Positions 20,387 to 29,934 are shown, counted from the first letter of the stretch. The stretch is DNA of 64,000 nucleotides from Erwinia tasmaniensis Et1/99 (GCF_000026185.1 NC_010694.1:1798001-1862000), one strand, 5' to 3'. Numbers and translations are program-made. The notes: generated by a model from the sequence alone, not told the origin.

Positions 20387-20421
20387 CGTACTAGTTAACT
20401 AGTTCGAGGTAAAAAAGTCAA
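20387..20421 (-). promoter_or_regulatory. trp promoter and TrpR operator
   Basis: On the minus strand, -35 TTGACT (20416-20421) and -10 TTAACT (20393-20398) are spaced by 17 bases. The palindrome CGAACTAGTTAACTAGTACG (20387-20406), identical to the E. coli trp operator as I know it, overlaps the -10, so TrpR binding would block RNA polymerase. Confidence 0.93.
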
Positions 20422-20474
20422 TACTCTTTTTTACTTAGGGAGATTCAGGCTATCATGATGCACTGTGTTCCCGC

Positions 20475-21401
20475 ATGCCCGGAGTTGTTTTGACAGCCGT
20501 TACTACCCCAGTCAGTGCTTTCCCTATCTACGATCTCCATAGCCACACGCGCGCCTCCGATGGTTTACTGACGCCGGAGCAGCTGGTACTGCGCGCCGTA
20601 GAGCAGCGCGTGGGGGTGCTGGCGATCACTGACCATGATACGACCGATGGCATTATCCCGGCACGCGAGGCCATTGCGCGCCATCAGCTGCCGCTACGGC
20701 TAATAAGCGGTGTTGAAATCTCCACGCTGTGGGAAAACCATGAAATTCATATCGTCGGACTGGGGATCGACATCGCCCATCCGGGGATGATCGCGTTCCT
20801 CGCCGGGCAGGCCGGGCGGCGGCTGGCGCGGGCGCAGCTTATCGCCGAACGGCTGGAGAAAGCGCATATCCCGGGGGCGTTGGCCGGGGCGCTGGCGCTG
20901 GCTGAAGGGGGCGCCGTGACGCGCGGGCATTTTGCGCGTTTCCTTATTGCAGCGGGCAAAGCCGATAATATGCAGCAGGTATTCAAAAATTATCTCGCGC
21001 GTGGCAAAACCGGCTATGTGCCGCCGCAGTGGTGTACCATTGAGCAAGCCATTGATGCTATTCATCAATCCGGCGGAAGGGCGATCGTGGCCCATCCGGG
21101 GCGCTACGGCCTGTCTGCCAAATGGCTGAAGCGCCTGCTGGCGCATTTCAGCGAATTGGGTGGCGACGCGATGGAAGTTGCCCAGTGTCAGCAGGCACCC
21201 AATGAACGCCAGCAGCTGGCGCGCTACGCCCAGGATTATCAGCTGGCCGCCTCGCAGGGGTCTGACTTCCATCAGGCATGCCCGTGGATTGAGCTGGGCA
21301 AAAAATTGTGGCTGCCCGGCGGCGTAGAGTCCGTCTGGCAGCGGTTCCCTGATATTACAGAATCCGTTTGTAGCCAGGAATCTTCGATAAGAGGTGAGTG
21401 A
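20475..21401 (+). CDS. rnm: RNase AM (PHP-domain 5'-3' exonuclease, YciV)
   Basis: PHP-family phosphoesterase, in E. coli shown to trim the 5' ends of rRNAs and other RNAs. It has about 308 residues, with metal-binding motifs YDLHSHTRASDG, ITDHDTTDG, IVAHPGRY and GSDFHQACPW. The start is uncertain: the ATG at 20475 is annotated, but a TTG at 20490 has the better ribosome site (GGAG seven bases upstream). The stop overlaps the yciO start (TGATG). It is divergent from the trp operon. Confidence 0.93.
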   Translation: MPGVVLTAVTTPVSAFPIYDLHSHTRASDGLLTPEQLVLRAVEQRVGVLAITDHDTTDGIIPAREAIARHQLPLRLISGVEISTLWENHEIHIVGLGIDIAHPGMIAFLAGQAGRRLARAQLIAERLEKAHIPGALAGALALAEGGAVTRGHFARFLIAAGKADNMQQVFKNYLARGKTGYVPPQWCTIEQAIDAIHQSGGRAIVAHPGRYGLSAKWLKRLLAHFSELGGDAMEVAQCQQAPNERQQLARYAQDYQLAASQGSDFHQACPWIELGKKLWLPGGVESVWQRFPDITESVCSQESSIRGE

Positions 21402-22021
21402 TGAGTCAGTTTTTTTATATCCACCCGGATAATCCCCAGCCGCGTCTGATCAAGCAGGCGGTAGAGATGTTAAATAAGGGCAGCGTGATCGTCTACCCTA
21501 CCGATTCCGGCTATGCCCTGGGCTGTAAGCTGGAAGATAAAAACGCTCTTGAGCGTATTTGCCGCATCCGTAAACTGGACGGCAACCACAACTTTACCCT
21601 GATGTGCCGCGATCTCTCCGAGCTGTCTACCTACGCCTACGTCGACAATACCGCCTTTCGTCTGATCAAAAACAATACGCCGGGCAACTACACCTTTATT
21701 CTCAAGGCGACCAAAGAGGTGCCGCGCCGTCTGATGAGTGAAAAACGCAAAACCATCGGCCTGCGCGTTCCTTCAAATCCGATCGCGCTTGCGCTGCTGG
21801 AAGCGCTTAACGAGCCGATGATGTCAACATCGCTGATATTGCCGGGCAATGACTTTACCGAGTCCGACCCCGAAGCGATTCAGGATGAGCTTGGCAAGCT
21901 GGTGGACTTAATTATCCACGGCGGTTATCTCGGCCAGCAGCCAACCACGGTGATTGATTTAACCGAGGATGCGCCGGAAGTGGTGCGTGAAGGCGTGGGT
22001 GACGTTCAGCCGTTCCGATGA
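21401..22021 (+). CDS. yciO: YciO (Sua5/YciO/YrdC family)
   Basis: A 206-residue protein of the YrdC/Sua5 dsRNA-binding fold, related to threonylcarbamoyl-AMP synthase. It contains the family core SVIVYPTDSGYALGC, RKTIGLRVPSNPIALALLEAL and the C-terminal TTVIDLTEDAPEVVREG. The role of YciO is less clear than that of YrdC. It is translationally coupled to rnm. Its last 137 bases are duplicated at 23320-23456, and an effector/immunity cassette lies between the two copies. This copy encodes the intact protein. Confidence 0.95.
   Translation: MSQFFYIHPDNPQPRLIKQAVEMLNKGSVIVYPTDSGYALGCKLEDKNALERICRIRKLDGNHNFTLMCRDLSELSTYAYVDNTAFRLIKNNTPGNYTFILKATKEVPRRLMSEKRKTIGLRVPSNPIALALLEALNEPMMSTSLILPGNDFTESDPEAIQDELGKLVDLIIHGGYLGQQPTTVIDLTEDAPEVVREGVGDVQPFR
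21882..22018 (+). repeat. Direct repeat of the yciO 3' end, copy 1
   Basis: The last 137 bases of intact yciO. They match 23320-23456 with only a handful of substitutions, mostly at third codon positions. The two copies bracket the effector/immunity cassette. Confidence 0.9.
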
Positions 22022-22137
22022 TGAGTCTGCGGTCCTTTGCCGCAACGCAGTAGCGCCCTTTTTATGGATTAATACCACTGCGACCGTGCGTGATAACAAG
22101 GCCCGCATCCTGTTGCCAGTGAAACCCGAACACGCGG

Positions 22138-22281
22138 ATGTATGATATCTCTCATTCTGATCCTGACGAGTTGGTTTCAACTGAATTCTCGTTTGGCGTT
22201 GATAAAAAAGGGGATATTCATTTAGGGAATACATTTAACTTTGTCGCGCACTGGCACCAGCGTCAACGTACTGAGATATGA
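22138..22281 (+). CDS. Possible 47-residue ORF or gene remnant inside the yciO cassette
   Basis: An open frame MYDISHSDPDELVSTEF... ending HWHQRQRTEI*. No ribosome site is clear. The composition is protein-like (acidic start, then FGVDKKGDIHLGN) but I recognise no family. It may be the C-terminal remnant of a larger immunity or toxin gene that came with the cassette. Apart from this the 352-base gap after yciO holds only the terminator at 22345-22371. Confidence 0.3.
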   Translation: MYDISHSDPDELVSTEFSFGVDKKGDIHLGNTFNFVAHWHQRQRTEI

Positions 22282-22344
22282 ATTTTTTCTACATTAGCAG
22301 ATAAGAGGTTCCGCTAAAGTGGCGGACGTATATTGACGGGTATT

Positions 22345-22371
22345 AAAGAAAAGGGAGCCTTTTGGCTTCCT
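22345..22371 (-). terminator. Terminator of the effector/immunity cassette
   Basis: On the minus strand, AAGGAAGCC-AAAA-GGCTCCCTT followed by TTCTTT, directly after the membrane-protein gene. Confidence 0.7.
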
Positions 22372-22373
22372 TG

Positions 22374-22646
22374 CTACTTTTTCTTAGACTGATAGCGATG
22401 GCATATCTTTGAGATGATTGTCATCATTATGAATGTTACGATCAGCATCAAAATACCCACCACCCAAAGGAATGAGGGGTCAGACTCACCGTCTGCAAAT
22501 CCCAGCCCGGTCTTGTTTAAGAAATCATTACCGATCTGGGAAAGGTTATCTACCAACGCGCCCAACGGAAACAGAACAATGAAAAATGAAGCCACTAAGC
22601 ACAGCAAGCCAATCAGAATATTAGTTCTTAACCTGACATGACGCAT
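22374..22646 (-). CDS. Small membrane protein, putative immunity protein of the DUF2778 effector
   Basis: A 90-residue protein with two hydrophobic segments (about 9-33 and 58-80) that flank a soluble loop (LSQIGNDFLNKTGLGFADGE), and a basic tail HRYQSKKK. The start overlaps the end of the effector gene by 26 bases and has a strong GGGAGG ribosome site within it, so the two are co-translated. No named family was recognised. An immunity role is inferred from coupling, membrane location and the periplasmic-facing loop expected to meet a cell-wall-acting effector. Confidence 0.7.
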   Translation of the reverse strand: MRHVRLRTNILIGLLCLVASFFIVLFPLGALVDNLSQIGNDFLNKTGLGFADGESDPSFLWVVGILMLIVTFIMMTIISKICHRYQSKKK

Positions 22647-23151
22647 AATCAGTCCTCCCTGTTACATCTATACGCCCGTATGCCGTTAAACCTTTACCAC
22701 CAGGAACCCTGACTTTCTTGCGTTTGAGTAGGGAATTTCTGACTAACTGAAAATCGGAAATATTGTAGAACGTAATACATCCCCAGGACTCACCCTCACC
22801 ATTTGGGCGCAAGGGGTGAAGGCGAAATGAACCTCTGTCGACGCCATTAACGAACACGTGATCGCTCATTGTTCTGGCGTTATACAGGCCGAACCATTCA
22901 GAGTGATTTGTACCGTTCTTAAAATCTTTTATAAATCGCTCAACCCTGTTGGCAAAACTTCCCTCAGGCGCATCGACTATCCAGTATGTCCCGACGGGTA
23001 GTGCTGCATTCCTTATAAAGGCGCATTCGGCTATGTTGGTGACAGGCTCAATACCTGAAAACACCGAAAATGTTCCCACCCCGTAGACATGCAGCTTAAG
23101 TCTTTTACGGTCTGGTGACGCATCGTTGTAGTCCATCATGCAAATTTGCAT
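22621..23151 (-). CDS. Tlde1-like (DUF2778) putative type VI secretion effector
   Basis: A 176-residue protein without a signal peptide that fits the DUF2778 family. It has an N-terminal YGVGTFSVFSG, then LPVGTYWIVD, EWFGLYNA, GSFRLHPLRP (His112), ESWGCITFYN (Ser122, Gly124, Cys125) and a terminal GLTAYGRIDV. The H...SxGC arrangement is that of L,D-transpeptidase-like enzymes. Characterised relatives (Tlde1 of Salmonella) are delivered by type VI secretion into the periplasm and damage peptidoglycan precursors. A good ribosome site (CAGGGAG) precedes the start. No other T6SS gene is in the window, so this is an orphan effector. Lower GC than its neighbours and the flanking yciO duplication point to acquisition. 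Confidence 0.82.
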   Translation of the reverse strand: MQICMMDYNDASPDRKRLKLHVYGVGTFSVFSGIEPVTNIAECAFIRNAALPVGTYWIVDAPEGSFANRVERFIKDFKNGTNHSEWFGLYNARTMSDHVFVNGVDRGSFRLHPLRPNGEGESWGCITFYNISDFQLVRNSLLKRKKVRVPGGKGLTAYGRIDVTGRTDYASCQVKN

Positions 23152-23319
23152 AACTTAACTCCCTGTTTGGTTGCAACTTATGTTAATACGGATTAATGGG
23201 GTGATCCAGTTTGACCCTGTCATTTCAGAAAACAGGAAGTCGCTTTAAACCGGCGGCAATTCCTGACCTGCTACCGCCTCCCGAAGCTAAATTGGATGAA
23301 CCAATTTGTACAAGAGCAG

Positions 23320-23459
23320 AGGATGTGCTTGGCAAGCTGGTGGACTTGATTATTCATGGCGGCTATCTCGGCCAGCAGCCAACCACGGTGATCGATCTAA
23401 CCGAGGATGCGCCGGAAGTGGTGCGTGAAGGCGTGGGTGACGTTCAGCCGTTCCGTTGA
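23320..23459 (+). pseudogene. Truncated second copy of the yciO 3' end
   Basis: Encodes VLGKLVDLIIHGGYLGQQ and the remaining C-terminus identical in protein to YciO, in frame to the same stop. The upstream part (23211-23319) is unrelated to yciO and lacks a plausible start. It is about 95 percent identical at DNA level to 21882-22018, with silent changes, so it is either an old duplication or the 3' end of yciO from a related strain. Confidence 0.88.
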
Positions 23460-23599
23460 TGACAAAAAAAATCGTCGTGGGAAAGCTTTTCAAGGCGGTG
23501 ATCCTTTAAAAAATATCTCTTTTGCTGGTGCAGTTTTCTCTCATGACCGTACAACGCTATTGCACAATAAAACAGGGTTACACCGTTGATGAAAGGCTG

Positions 23600-23605
23600 T
23601 ATAAT
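23600..23605 (+). promoter_or_regulatory. Possible rluB promoter -10
   Basis: A perfect TATAAT with a weak -35 (TTACAC, 16-base spacer) about 85 bases before rluB. It provides rluB with a promoter downstream of the inserted cassette. Confidence 0.5.
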
Positions 23606-23689
23606 AGCAGCGCAATTTCAAGTTAAATTATTGAAAATAAAAGAAATTATTTATCATGACGCCTGGGAAGGCGACACAGAGGTAGCTCC

Positions 23690-24577
23690 ATGAGCGAAAA
23701 GTTACAGAAAGTGTTAGCACGCGCCGGGCACGGTTCCCGTCGTGAAATCGAAACCATGATCTCCGCCGGACGCGTCAGCGTGGACGGCAAGCTGGCCACG
23801 CTGGGCGACCGCGTTGAGCCAAGCGTATCCTTGAAAATCCGCATTGATGGCCATGTTGTGCCGGTCAGTGAATCTATCAGCGAAGTGTGCCGCGTCCTGG
23901 CTTATTACAAGCCGGAAGGTGAGCTCTGCACGCGTAATGACCCGGAAGGGCGGCCAACGGTGTTTGATCGTCTGCCGAAACTGCGCGGCGCACGCTGGGT
24001 AGCGGTAGGGCGTCTGGATGTGAACACCTGTGGTCTGCTGCTGTTCACCACCGACGGTGAGCTGGCAAATCGCCTGATGCACCCCAGTCGTGAAGTTGAG
24101 CGTGAATATGCCGTGCGCGTATTTGGTGCGGTAGATGATGAGAAAATTAAACAGCTGAGTCGTGGCGTTCAGCTGGAAGATGGCCCGGCGGCGTTTAAAA
24201 CCCTCAAGTTTACCGGGGGGGAAGGCATCAACCAGTGGTACAACGTGACGCTGACAGAAGGGCGTAACCGCGAGGTTCGTCGTCTGTGGGAAGCGGTTGG
24301 TGTGCAGGTCAGCCGCCTGATCCGCGTACGCTACGGCGATATTGATTTGCCGAAAGGTTTACCGCGCGGCGGTTGGACCGAGCTGGATCTGGCACCGACT
24401 AACTATTTGCGCGAACTGGTCGGACTGGCGCCTGAAACCGTGAGTAAAGTACCGGTTGAAAAAGATCGCCGTCGCACCAAGACGAATCAAATCCGCCGTG
24501 CGGTAAAACGCCATACCACCACCAAGGTGAGTAAGCCAGGCAGCGGTCGACGTTCGTCGAAGCGCCAGCAGGGTTAA
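23690..24577 (+). CDS. rluB: 23S rRNA pseudouridine synthase B
   Basis: Makes pseudouridine 2605 of 23S rRNA. The 295-residue product has an N-terminal S4 RNA-binding domain ([22 protein letters not shown]) and the RsuA-type catalytic domain with the Asp motif [15 protein letters not shown], plus a basic C-terminal tail rich in Lys/Arg/Thr. The start is preceded by GAGGTAGCTCC. Confidence 0.96.
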   Translation: MSEKLQKVLARAGHGSRREIETMISAGRVSVDGKLATLGDRVEPSVSLKIRIDGHVVPVSESISEVCRVLAYYKPEGELCTRNDPEGRPTVFDRLPKLRGARWVAVGRLDVNTCGLLLFTTDGELANRLMHPSREVEREYAVRVFGAVDDEKIKQLSRGVQLEDGPAAFKTLKFTGGEGINQWYNVTLTEGRNREVRRLWEAVGVQVSRLIRVRYGDIDLPKGLPRGGWTELDLAPTNYLRELVGLAPETVSKVPVEKDRRRTKTNQIRRAVKRHTTTKVSKPGSGRRSSKRQQG

Positions 24578-24595
24578 CTGCCCGCATACCTGTCA

Positions 24596-24618
24596 GGGGC
24601 CTTTCGGCCCCTTTTTTT
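24596..24618 (+). terminator. rluB terminator
   Basis: GGGGCC-TTTC-GGCCCC followed by seven T, 19 bases after rluB. A textbook intrinsic terminator. Confidence 0.95.
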
Positions 24619-24709
24619 CGCGAGGCCGATACGCGGGAAGTGAAACCCGCGGGTCACGCGTTTTCGCGCCCCGGGGCTGTTCCCGTCCCGCTACATCTCT
24701 TTTCATCGT

Positions 24710-25477
24710 TTATTCTGCTGCTCCCGGTTCTCGCTCCGGCTGAGCATCGAAACTGATCCCGCTGCTATTTATGCTGTCATCACCCATTAGCCAAAGATAA
24801 AGAGGCATGATGTCGGCAGGGGTTTTCAGTTTTGTCGGCTCTTCATCAGGGAAGGCACTGGCGCGCATTTTGGTGCGCGTGCCGCCAGGGTTGATGCAGT
24901 TGACGCGCAGCCGAAGCGGATCGTATTCCTGCGCCAGAACCTGCATCATGCCTTCGGTGGCGAATTTAGACACGGAATAAGCGCCCCAGCCGGCACGGCC
25001 CTTGCGGCCTACGCTGGAGGAGGTGAAGACCAGAGAAGCGGACGGCGATTTCAGCAGCAGCGGCAGAAGGGCCTGGGTCAAAAAGAAGGTGGCGTCAATA
25101 TTCACACGCATCACCCGCTGCCAGATAGCCGGGTCCTGTTGCTCCATTGGCAGGACGTCACCCAGCAGTCCCGCATTGTGCAACACTCCATCAAGGTGCG
25201 GAATTTGCTCTTCCAGGGAGTGCGCCAGCTGCCGGCATTCTTCCGCCGTTGCCTGTTCCAAATCAAGTGAAAACCAGACCGCCGGCCGTTTTGTTGGACT
25301 ACAGGCGGCGACTTCTTTACTGACCTGTAGCAGCTTTTCTGCGTTGCGGGCTAAAAGTATCACCTGGGCACCGTAACGGGCATAGGTCAGAGCCGCCTCG
25401 CGCCCGATGCCGTCGCTGGCACCTGTTACCAGAATGATGCGGTTATTTAGCAGGTCGTTTTTAGGTTGATAATGCAT
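24710..25477 (-). CDS. yciK: Short-chain dehydrogenase YciK
   Basis: SDR-family oxidoreductase of 255 residues, with the NAD(P) motif TGASDGIGRE at about 19-28, NAG element (LHNAGLLGD) and catalytic YxxxK (AYSVSKFA). The substrate is unknown. In E. coli it is next to btuR, which is missing here. Confidence 0.93.
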   Translation of the reverse strand: MHYQPKNDLLNNRIILVTGASDGIGREAALTYARYGAQVILLARNAEKLLQVSKEVAACSPTKRPAVWFSLDLEQATAEECRQLAHSLEEQIPHLDGVLHNAGLLGDVLPMEQQDPAIWQRVMRVNIDATFFLTQALLPLLLKSPSASLVFTSSSVGRKGRAGWGAYSVSKFATEGMMQVLAQEYDPLRLRVNCINPGGTRTKMRASAFPDEEPTKLKTPADIMPLYLWLMGDDSINSSGISFDAQPEREPGAAE

Positions 25478-25699
25478 GTCAATTTCCTTAGCAATGGGCC
25501 TGTATGGCGCTATCCCACCGCATTATTTGCTGTAAACCCTCGCAGGTACTGGAGATAGTGAGTTATGCCTGAAATAAGCGATTCGTTCAATAATTTTGGA
25601 CGCCTGTTCATCTTTAGTTAACGGGTTACAGGCGACGCCAGACGATGACTCAGCTACACTGACCCTATCTCTAACATAATGTAATCTAAGGTGGATTGA

Positions 25700-26749
25700 G
25701 TGGAGCTACTCTCTTATTACGGACTTTTCCTCGCGAAAACGGTCACCGTGGTGGTGGCGATTGCGGCTATCGCGCTGATCATGACTCATCTTGCGTTAAG
25801 AAAGCGCGGCGGTGCCGGACAGCTTAATCTTACCCGACTGGATGAGAATTATACGGACATGCAGGACAGAATGCGCCTGGCAAAGATGAAACCCACACAG
25901 CAGAAGCTGTGGAATAAAGAGCAGAAAAAAAAGGACAAGCACGAGGCAAAGGTTGCCAAACAACGGGCGAAGTCTGGACAGGTGTTGGAAGACGAGAGGT
26001 CAACGCTCTACGTTATTGATTTTAAAGGCAGCATGGATGCCAGCGAGGTCTCATCCCTGCGCGAGGAAGTGTCTGCGGTAATGGCGGTAGCCGAAAAGGG
26101 TGATGAAGTTCTGTTGCGCCTCGAGAGCCCGGGTGGCGTGGTACACGGCTATGGTCTGGCGGCTTCGCAGCTACAGCGTCTGCGTGATAAAGGTATTACG
26201 CTTACGGTGGCCGTGGACAAGGTAGCGGCCAGCGGAGGTTATATGATGGCCTGCGTGGCTGACCGTATCGTTGCCGCGCCGTTCTCTATTATTGGCTCCA
26301 TCGGGGTTGTGGCACAGATCCCAAACTTTAACCGCCTGCTGAAACGCAATGAAATCGACGTTGAGATGCACACGGCCGGGGAATACAAGCGAACCCTGAC
26401 GCTGTTTGGTGAGAATACCGAGCAGGGGCGTGAGAAGTTCCGTGAGGATCTGAATGAAACCCATCTGTTGTTTAAGCAGTTTGTTCATCAAATGCGGCCC
26501 GCTTTGGATATTGACAGCGTCGCCACGGGCGAGCACTGGTATGGTACCCAGGCGCTGGAAAAAGGCCTGGTGGATGCCATCAGCACCAGCGACGATTTGA
26601 TTATCGATAAGATGGCAAAGCACCAGGTGATAGGGATACGCTACGCCCGACGCAAGGGCTTGATGGATCGCTTTACCCATAGCGCTTCCTCCAGTCTGGA
26701 GCGCCTGCTGCTACGTCTCTGGCAGCGAGGCAATAAACCCCTGCTGTAG
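25700..26749 (+). CDS. sohB: Inner-membrane serine peptidase SohB
   Basis: Membrane-anchored S49 (protease IV/SppA-like) peptidase, 349 residues. An N-terminal membrane segment at about residues 8-30 is followed by a charged linker and the S49 domain, with nucleophile Ser in KVAASGGYMMA and the catalytic Lys in GEYKRTL. The start is GTG with an AAGGTGG ribosome site. A multicopy suppressor of degP/htrA in E. coli. Confidence 0.94.
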   Translation: MELLSYYGLFLAKTVTVVVAIAAIALIMTHLALRKRGGAGQLNLTRLDENYTDMQDRMRLAKMKPTQQKLWNKEQKKKDKHEAKVAKQRAKSGQVLEDERSTLYVIDFKGSMDASEVSSLREEVSAVMAVAEKGDEVLLRLESPGGVVHGYGLAASQLQRLRDKGITLTVAVDKVAASGGYMMACVADRIVAAPFSIIGSIGVVAQIPNFNRLLKRNEIDVEMHTAGEYKRTLTLFGENTEQGREKFREDLNETHLLFKQFVHQMRPALDIDSVATGEHWYGTQALEKGLVDAISTSDDLIIDKMAKHQVIGIRYARRKGLMDRFTHSASSSLERLLLRLWQRGNKPLL

Positions 26750-27279
26750 CGGGTAACAGGCCCGCTGCCGCGGGCCTCTGACTGAGGATTTGGCCGATGG
26801 CGAGAGATAAGGGCGTACCGATAACAGCCCGTCAGGCCAAAGATAAAGCCGCCAAGACACTTCTCACATTGTGAGCCTCTCTCATTTATCACGTTCGCAT
26901 GTGGAATGCCTTTTTTCTCCAGGATAAAAGCGAAAATCTGGGGTTAAGTTGTAAATTGCGTCTTTTTTTGGCTTCCTTTTCTGGCGTAAATTGCGCCTTA
27001 ATGCTAATTAAGTTGCGTAACAGATTTTATCAGGTAGAGTGTGGGCGTTTCGGGTTCCGGGCGTAAAACAGACTTTACGCTTTGTTAGATATGCGCTTAA
27101 CAGGCGGTAAAAAAGGCCGTTAATCAATACGTTGTATCGATACTTTGCGTACCGATATTGATGAAAGGTTGTACGGGTTGAGTTCGTTTCCCCGATAACT
27201 TTATGTCTTTGGTGCGCGGCGAGACTTCAGGAAGACGGTACAAATTACTCTCGGATGTTTTAATCAGGTAAAGGTAACT
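26750..27279 (+). other. sohB-topA intergenic region, 530 bases
   Basis: Holds an inverted repeat just after sohB (AGGCCCGC/GCGGGCCT, 26758-26777), which may end the sohB transcript. Several A/T-rich stretches before topA suit its promoters. E. coli yciN, expected here, is not present. A 25-codon frame at 26797 is not supported as a gene. Confidence 0.6.
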
Positions 27280-29880
27280 ATGGGAAAAGCTCTCGTAATA
27301 GTTGAGTCCCCGGCAAAAGCCAAAACGATCAATAAATATCTCGGTAATGACTACGTGGTGAAATCCAGCGTGGGTCACATCCGCGATTTGCCGATAAGTG
27401 GATCAACAGTTAAAAAGAGCACTGACTCTACAACCAGTAAAACCACTAAAAAGGTCAAAAAGGACGCGAAGACGGCGCTCGTCAGCCGAATGGGCGTTGA
27501 CCCTTTTCATCACTGGGAAGCAAATTACCAGATCCTCCCCGGTAAAGAAAAAGTCGTTGCTGAACTAAAAGCGTTGGCGGAAAAAGCTGACCATATCTAT
27601 CTCGCTACCGACCTTGACCGCGAAGGGGAAGCCATCGCATGGCACCTGCGGGAAGTGATCGGCGGTGATGAGTCGCGCTACAGCCGCGTGGTGTTTAATG
27701 AAATCACCAAGAATGCCATTCATCAGGCCTTTGATAAGCCTGGTGAACTGAATATCGATCGTGTCAATGCACAGCAGGCACGGCGTTTTATGGACCGCGT
27801 CGTTGGCTATATGGTCTCACCACTTCTGTGGAAGAAGGTGGCGCGTGGACTTTCCGCCGGACGCGTGCAGTCGGTAGCGGTGCGTCTGGTTGTTGAGCGT
27901 GAACGCGAAATTAAAGCTTTCGTGCCCGAAGAGTATTGGGATCTGAATGCCGACCTGACCACACCAAAGGGCATCGACCTGCCGATGCAGGTGACGCACC
28001 AGCATGATAAGCCTTTCCGCCCGGTGAATCGTGACCAAACCTATGCGGCCGTCAGCGTGTTGGAAAATGCGCGCTTCACGGTGGTCGATCGCGAAGATAA
28101 ACCGACCAGCAGTAAGCCCGGCGCACCTTATATCACCTCGACCCTACAGCAGGCCGCCAGCACGCGCCTCGGATTCGGGGTGAAAAAGACCATGATGATG
28201 GCACAACGCCTGTACGAGGCGGGTCATATTACCTATATGCGTACTGACTCCACCAACCTGAGTCAGGATGCGGTAAGCATGGTGCGCGGTTACGTCGAAG
28301 ATGAATTTGGTGCGAAATATCTGCCTAAAACCGCCAACATTTACAGCAGCAAAGAGAATTCACAGGAAGCGCACGAAGCCATCCGCCCTTCAGATGTGAA
28401 GATACAGTCTGAGCAGCTGAAAGATATGGAAGCGGACGCACAAAAGCTTTATCAGCTGATTTGGCGTCAGTTCGTCGCCTGCCAGATGATGCCGGCGCAG
28501 TACGACTCGACCACACTGACCGTCGAAGCCGCCGATTTTAAACTCAAGGCGAAAGGGCGTACGCTGCGCTTTGATGGCTGGACGCGCGTGATGCCCGCGC
28601 TACGCAAGGGTGACGATGAACGTACGCTGCCCGCGGTAGAGGTGGGCAGCGAGCTGAGTCTGCAACAGCTGCTGCCAAGCCAACACTTTACCAAGCCGCC
28701 CGCCCGTTTCAGTGAAGCATCACTGGTGCGAGAACTGGAAAAGCGCGGTATTGGCCGTCCATCCACCTACGCCTCTATTATTTCGACTATCCAGGATCGT
28801 GGCTACGTAAAGGTCGAAAGCCGTCGTTTTTACGCGGAAAAAATGGGGGAGATCGTGACCGATCGCCTTGAAGAGAACTTCCGCGAGTTGATGAATTATG
28901 ACTTCACCGCGCACATGGAAGATAACCTTGATAAGGTGGCGAATAACGAAGCGCAGTGGAAAACGGTGCTTGATAAATTCTTTGGCGAGTTCAGCCAGCA
29001 GCTGGAACAGGCTGAAAAAGACCCGGAAGAGGGCGGCATGCAGCCCAACCAGATGGTGCTGACGTCTATCGAATGCCCGACCTGTAGCCGCCAGATGGGG
29101 ATCCGCACCGCGAGTACCGGGGTTTTCCTTGGCTGCTCCGGTTATGCTCTGCCACCTAAAGAGCGCTGTAAACAGACCATCAACCTGATCCCCGAGAATG
29201 AAGTGCTTAACATTCTTGAAGGTGATGATGCGGAAACTAACGCGCTGCGCGCGCGCCGTCGCTGTGATAAATGCGGTACCGCGATGGATAGCTACCTGAT
29301 TGATAATCAGCGTAAGCTGCATGTTTGTGGTAACAACCCCGAGTGCGATGGCTATGAAATCGAACAGGGCGAGTTCCGTATCAAAGGCTATGACGGCCCG
29401 ATAGTAGAATGCGAGAAGTGTGGTTCTGAAATGCATCTGAAGATGGGGCGTTTTGGTAAATACATGGCCTGCACCAACGAAGATTGCAAAAACACGCGAA
29501 AAATTCTGCGTAACGGTGACGTAGCGCCGCCGAAAGAAGATCCGGTGCCGCTACCCGAGCTGGTCTGCGAAAAGTCAGATGCGTACTTCGTACTGCGTGA
29601 CGGTGCGGCTGGCGTGTTCCTTGCGGCGAACACGTTTCCTAAGTCGCGTGAGACGCGCGCGCCACAGGTAGAAGAACTTCAGCGCTTCCGCGATCGCCTG
29701 CCAGAAAAATTGCGCTATCTGGCTGACGCGCCTGCTGAAGACGCTGATGGCAACAAATCGGTAGTGCGTTTTAGCCGCAAAACTAAACAGCAGTACGTTA
29801 GTACGGAGAAAGACGGCAAAGCCACCGGCTGGTCGGCCTTCTTTGTCGACGGTAAATGGGAAGTGGCTGCGAAGAAATAA
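27280..29880 (+). CDS. topA: DNA topoisomerase I
   Basis: Relaxes negative supercoils. The product has 866 residues. The toprim domain holds [11 protein letters not shown] at the start and [13 protein letters not shown]. The active-site Tyr is in [12 protein letters not shown], near residue 319. Three C-terminal four-cysteine zinc ribbons follow (CPTCSRQM...C...C, CDKCGTAM...C..., CEKCGSEM...C...C), then two ribbon-like domains without cysteines. The length is that of E. coli TopA. Confidence 0.98.
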   Translation: MGKALVIVESPAKAKTINKYLGNDYVVKSSVGHIRDLPISGSTVKKSTDSTTSKTTKKVKKDAKTALVSRMGVDPFHHWEANYQILPGKEKVVAELKALAEKADHIYLATDLDREGEAIAWHLREVIGGDESRYSRVVFNEITKNAIHQAFDKPGELNIDRVNAQQARRFMDRVVGYMVSPLLWKKVARGLSAGRVQSVAVRLVVEREREIKAFVPEEYWDLNADLTTPKGIDLPMQVTHQHDKPFRPVNRDQTYAAVSVLENARFTVVDREDKPTSSKPGAPYITSTLQQAASTRLGFGVKKTMMMAQRLYEAGHITYMRTDSTNLSQDAVSMVRGYVEDEFGAKYLPKTANIYSSKENSQEAHEAIRPSDVKIQSEQLKDMEADAQKLYQLIWRQFVACQMMPAQYDSTTLTVEAADFKLKAKGRTLRFDGWTRVMPALRKGDDERTLPAVEVGSELSLQQLLPSQHFTKPPARFSEASLVRELEKRGIGRPSTYASIISTIQDRGYVKVESRRFYAEKMGEIVTDRLEENFRELMNYDFTAHMEDNLDKVANNEAQWKTVLDKFFGEFSQQLEQAEKDPEEGGMQPNQMVLTSIECPTCSRQMGIRTASTGVFLGCSGYALPPKERCKQTINLIPENEVLNILEGDDAETNALRARRRCDKCGTAMDSYLIDNQRKLHVCGNNPECDGYEIEQGEFRIKGYDGPIVECEKCGSEMHLKMGRFGKYMACTNEDCKNTRKILRNGDVAPPKEDPVPLPELVCEKSDAYFVLRDGAAGVFLAANTFPKSRETRAPQVEELQRFRDRLPEKLRYLADAPAEDADGNKSVVRFSRKTKQQYVSTEKDGKATGWSAFFVDGKWEVAAKK

Positions 29881-29896
29881 GTTTGCCAGGTTTCCG

Positions 29897-29934
29897 CGGG
29901 GGCAGCTTAGAGCATGCTGCCCCCGTTTATTGTT
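29897..29934 (+). terminator. topA terminator
   Basis: Perfect 10-base arms CGGGGGCAGC / GCTGCCCCCG with a 9-base loop, followed by TTTATTGTT. Confidence 0.85.

Noticed and set aside
23211..23459. 82-codon open frame ending in the yciO C-terminus as a real gene
   Set aside because: Its start would be TTG without a ribosome site, and the first 36 codons have no family content. It is a chance fusion to the duplicated yciO end.
26797..26874. 25-codon frame MARDKGVPITARQAKDKAAK... after sohB
   Set aside because: Too short, with no clear ribosome site and overlapping no known small protein. Not the missing yciN.
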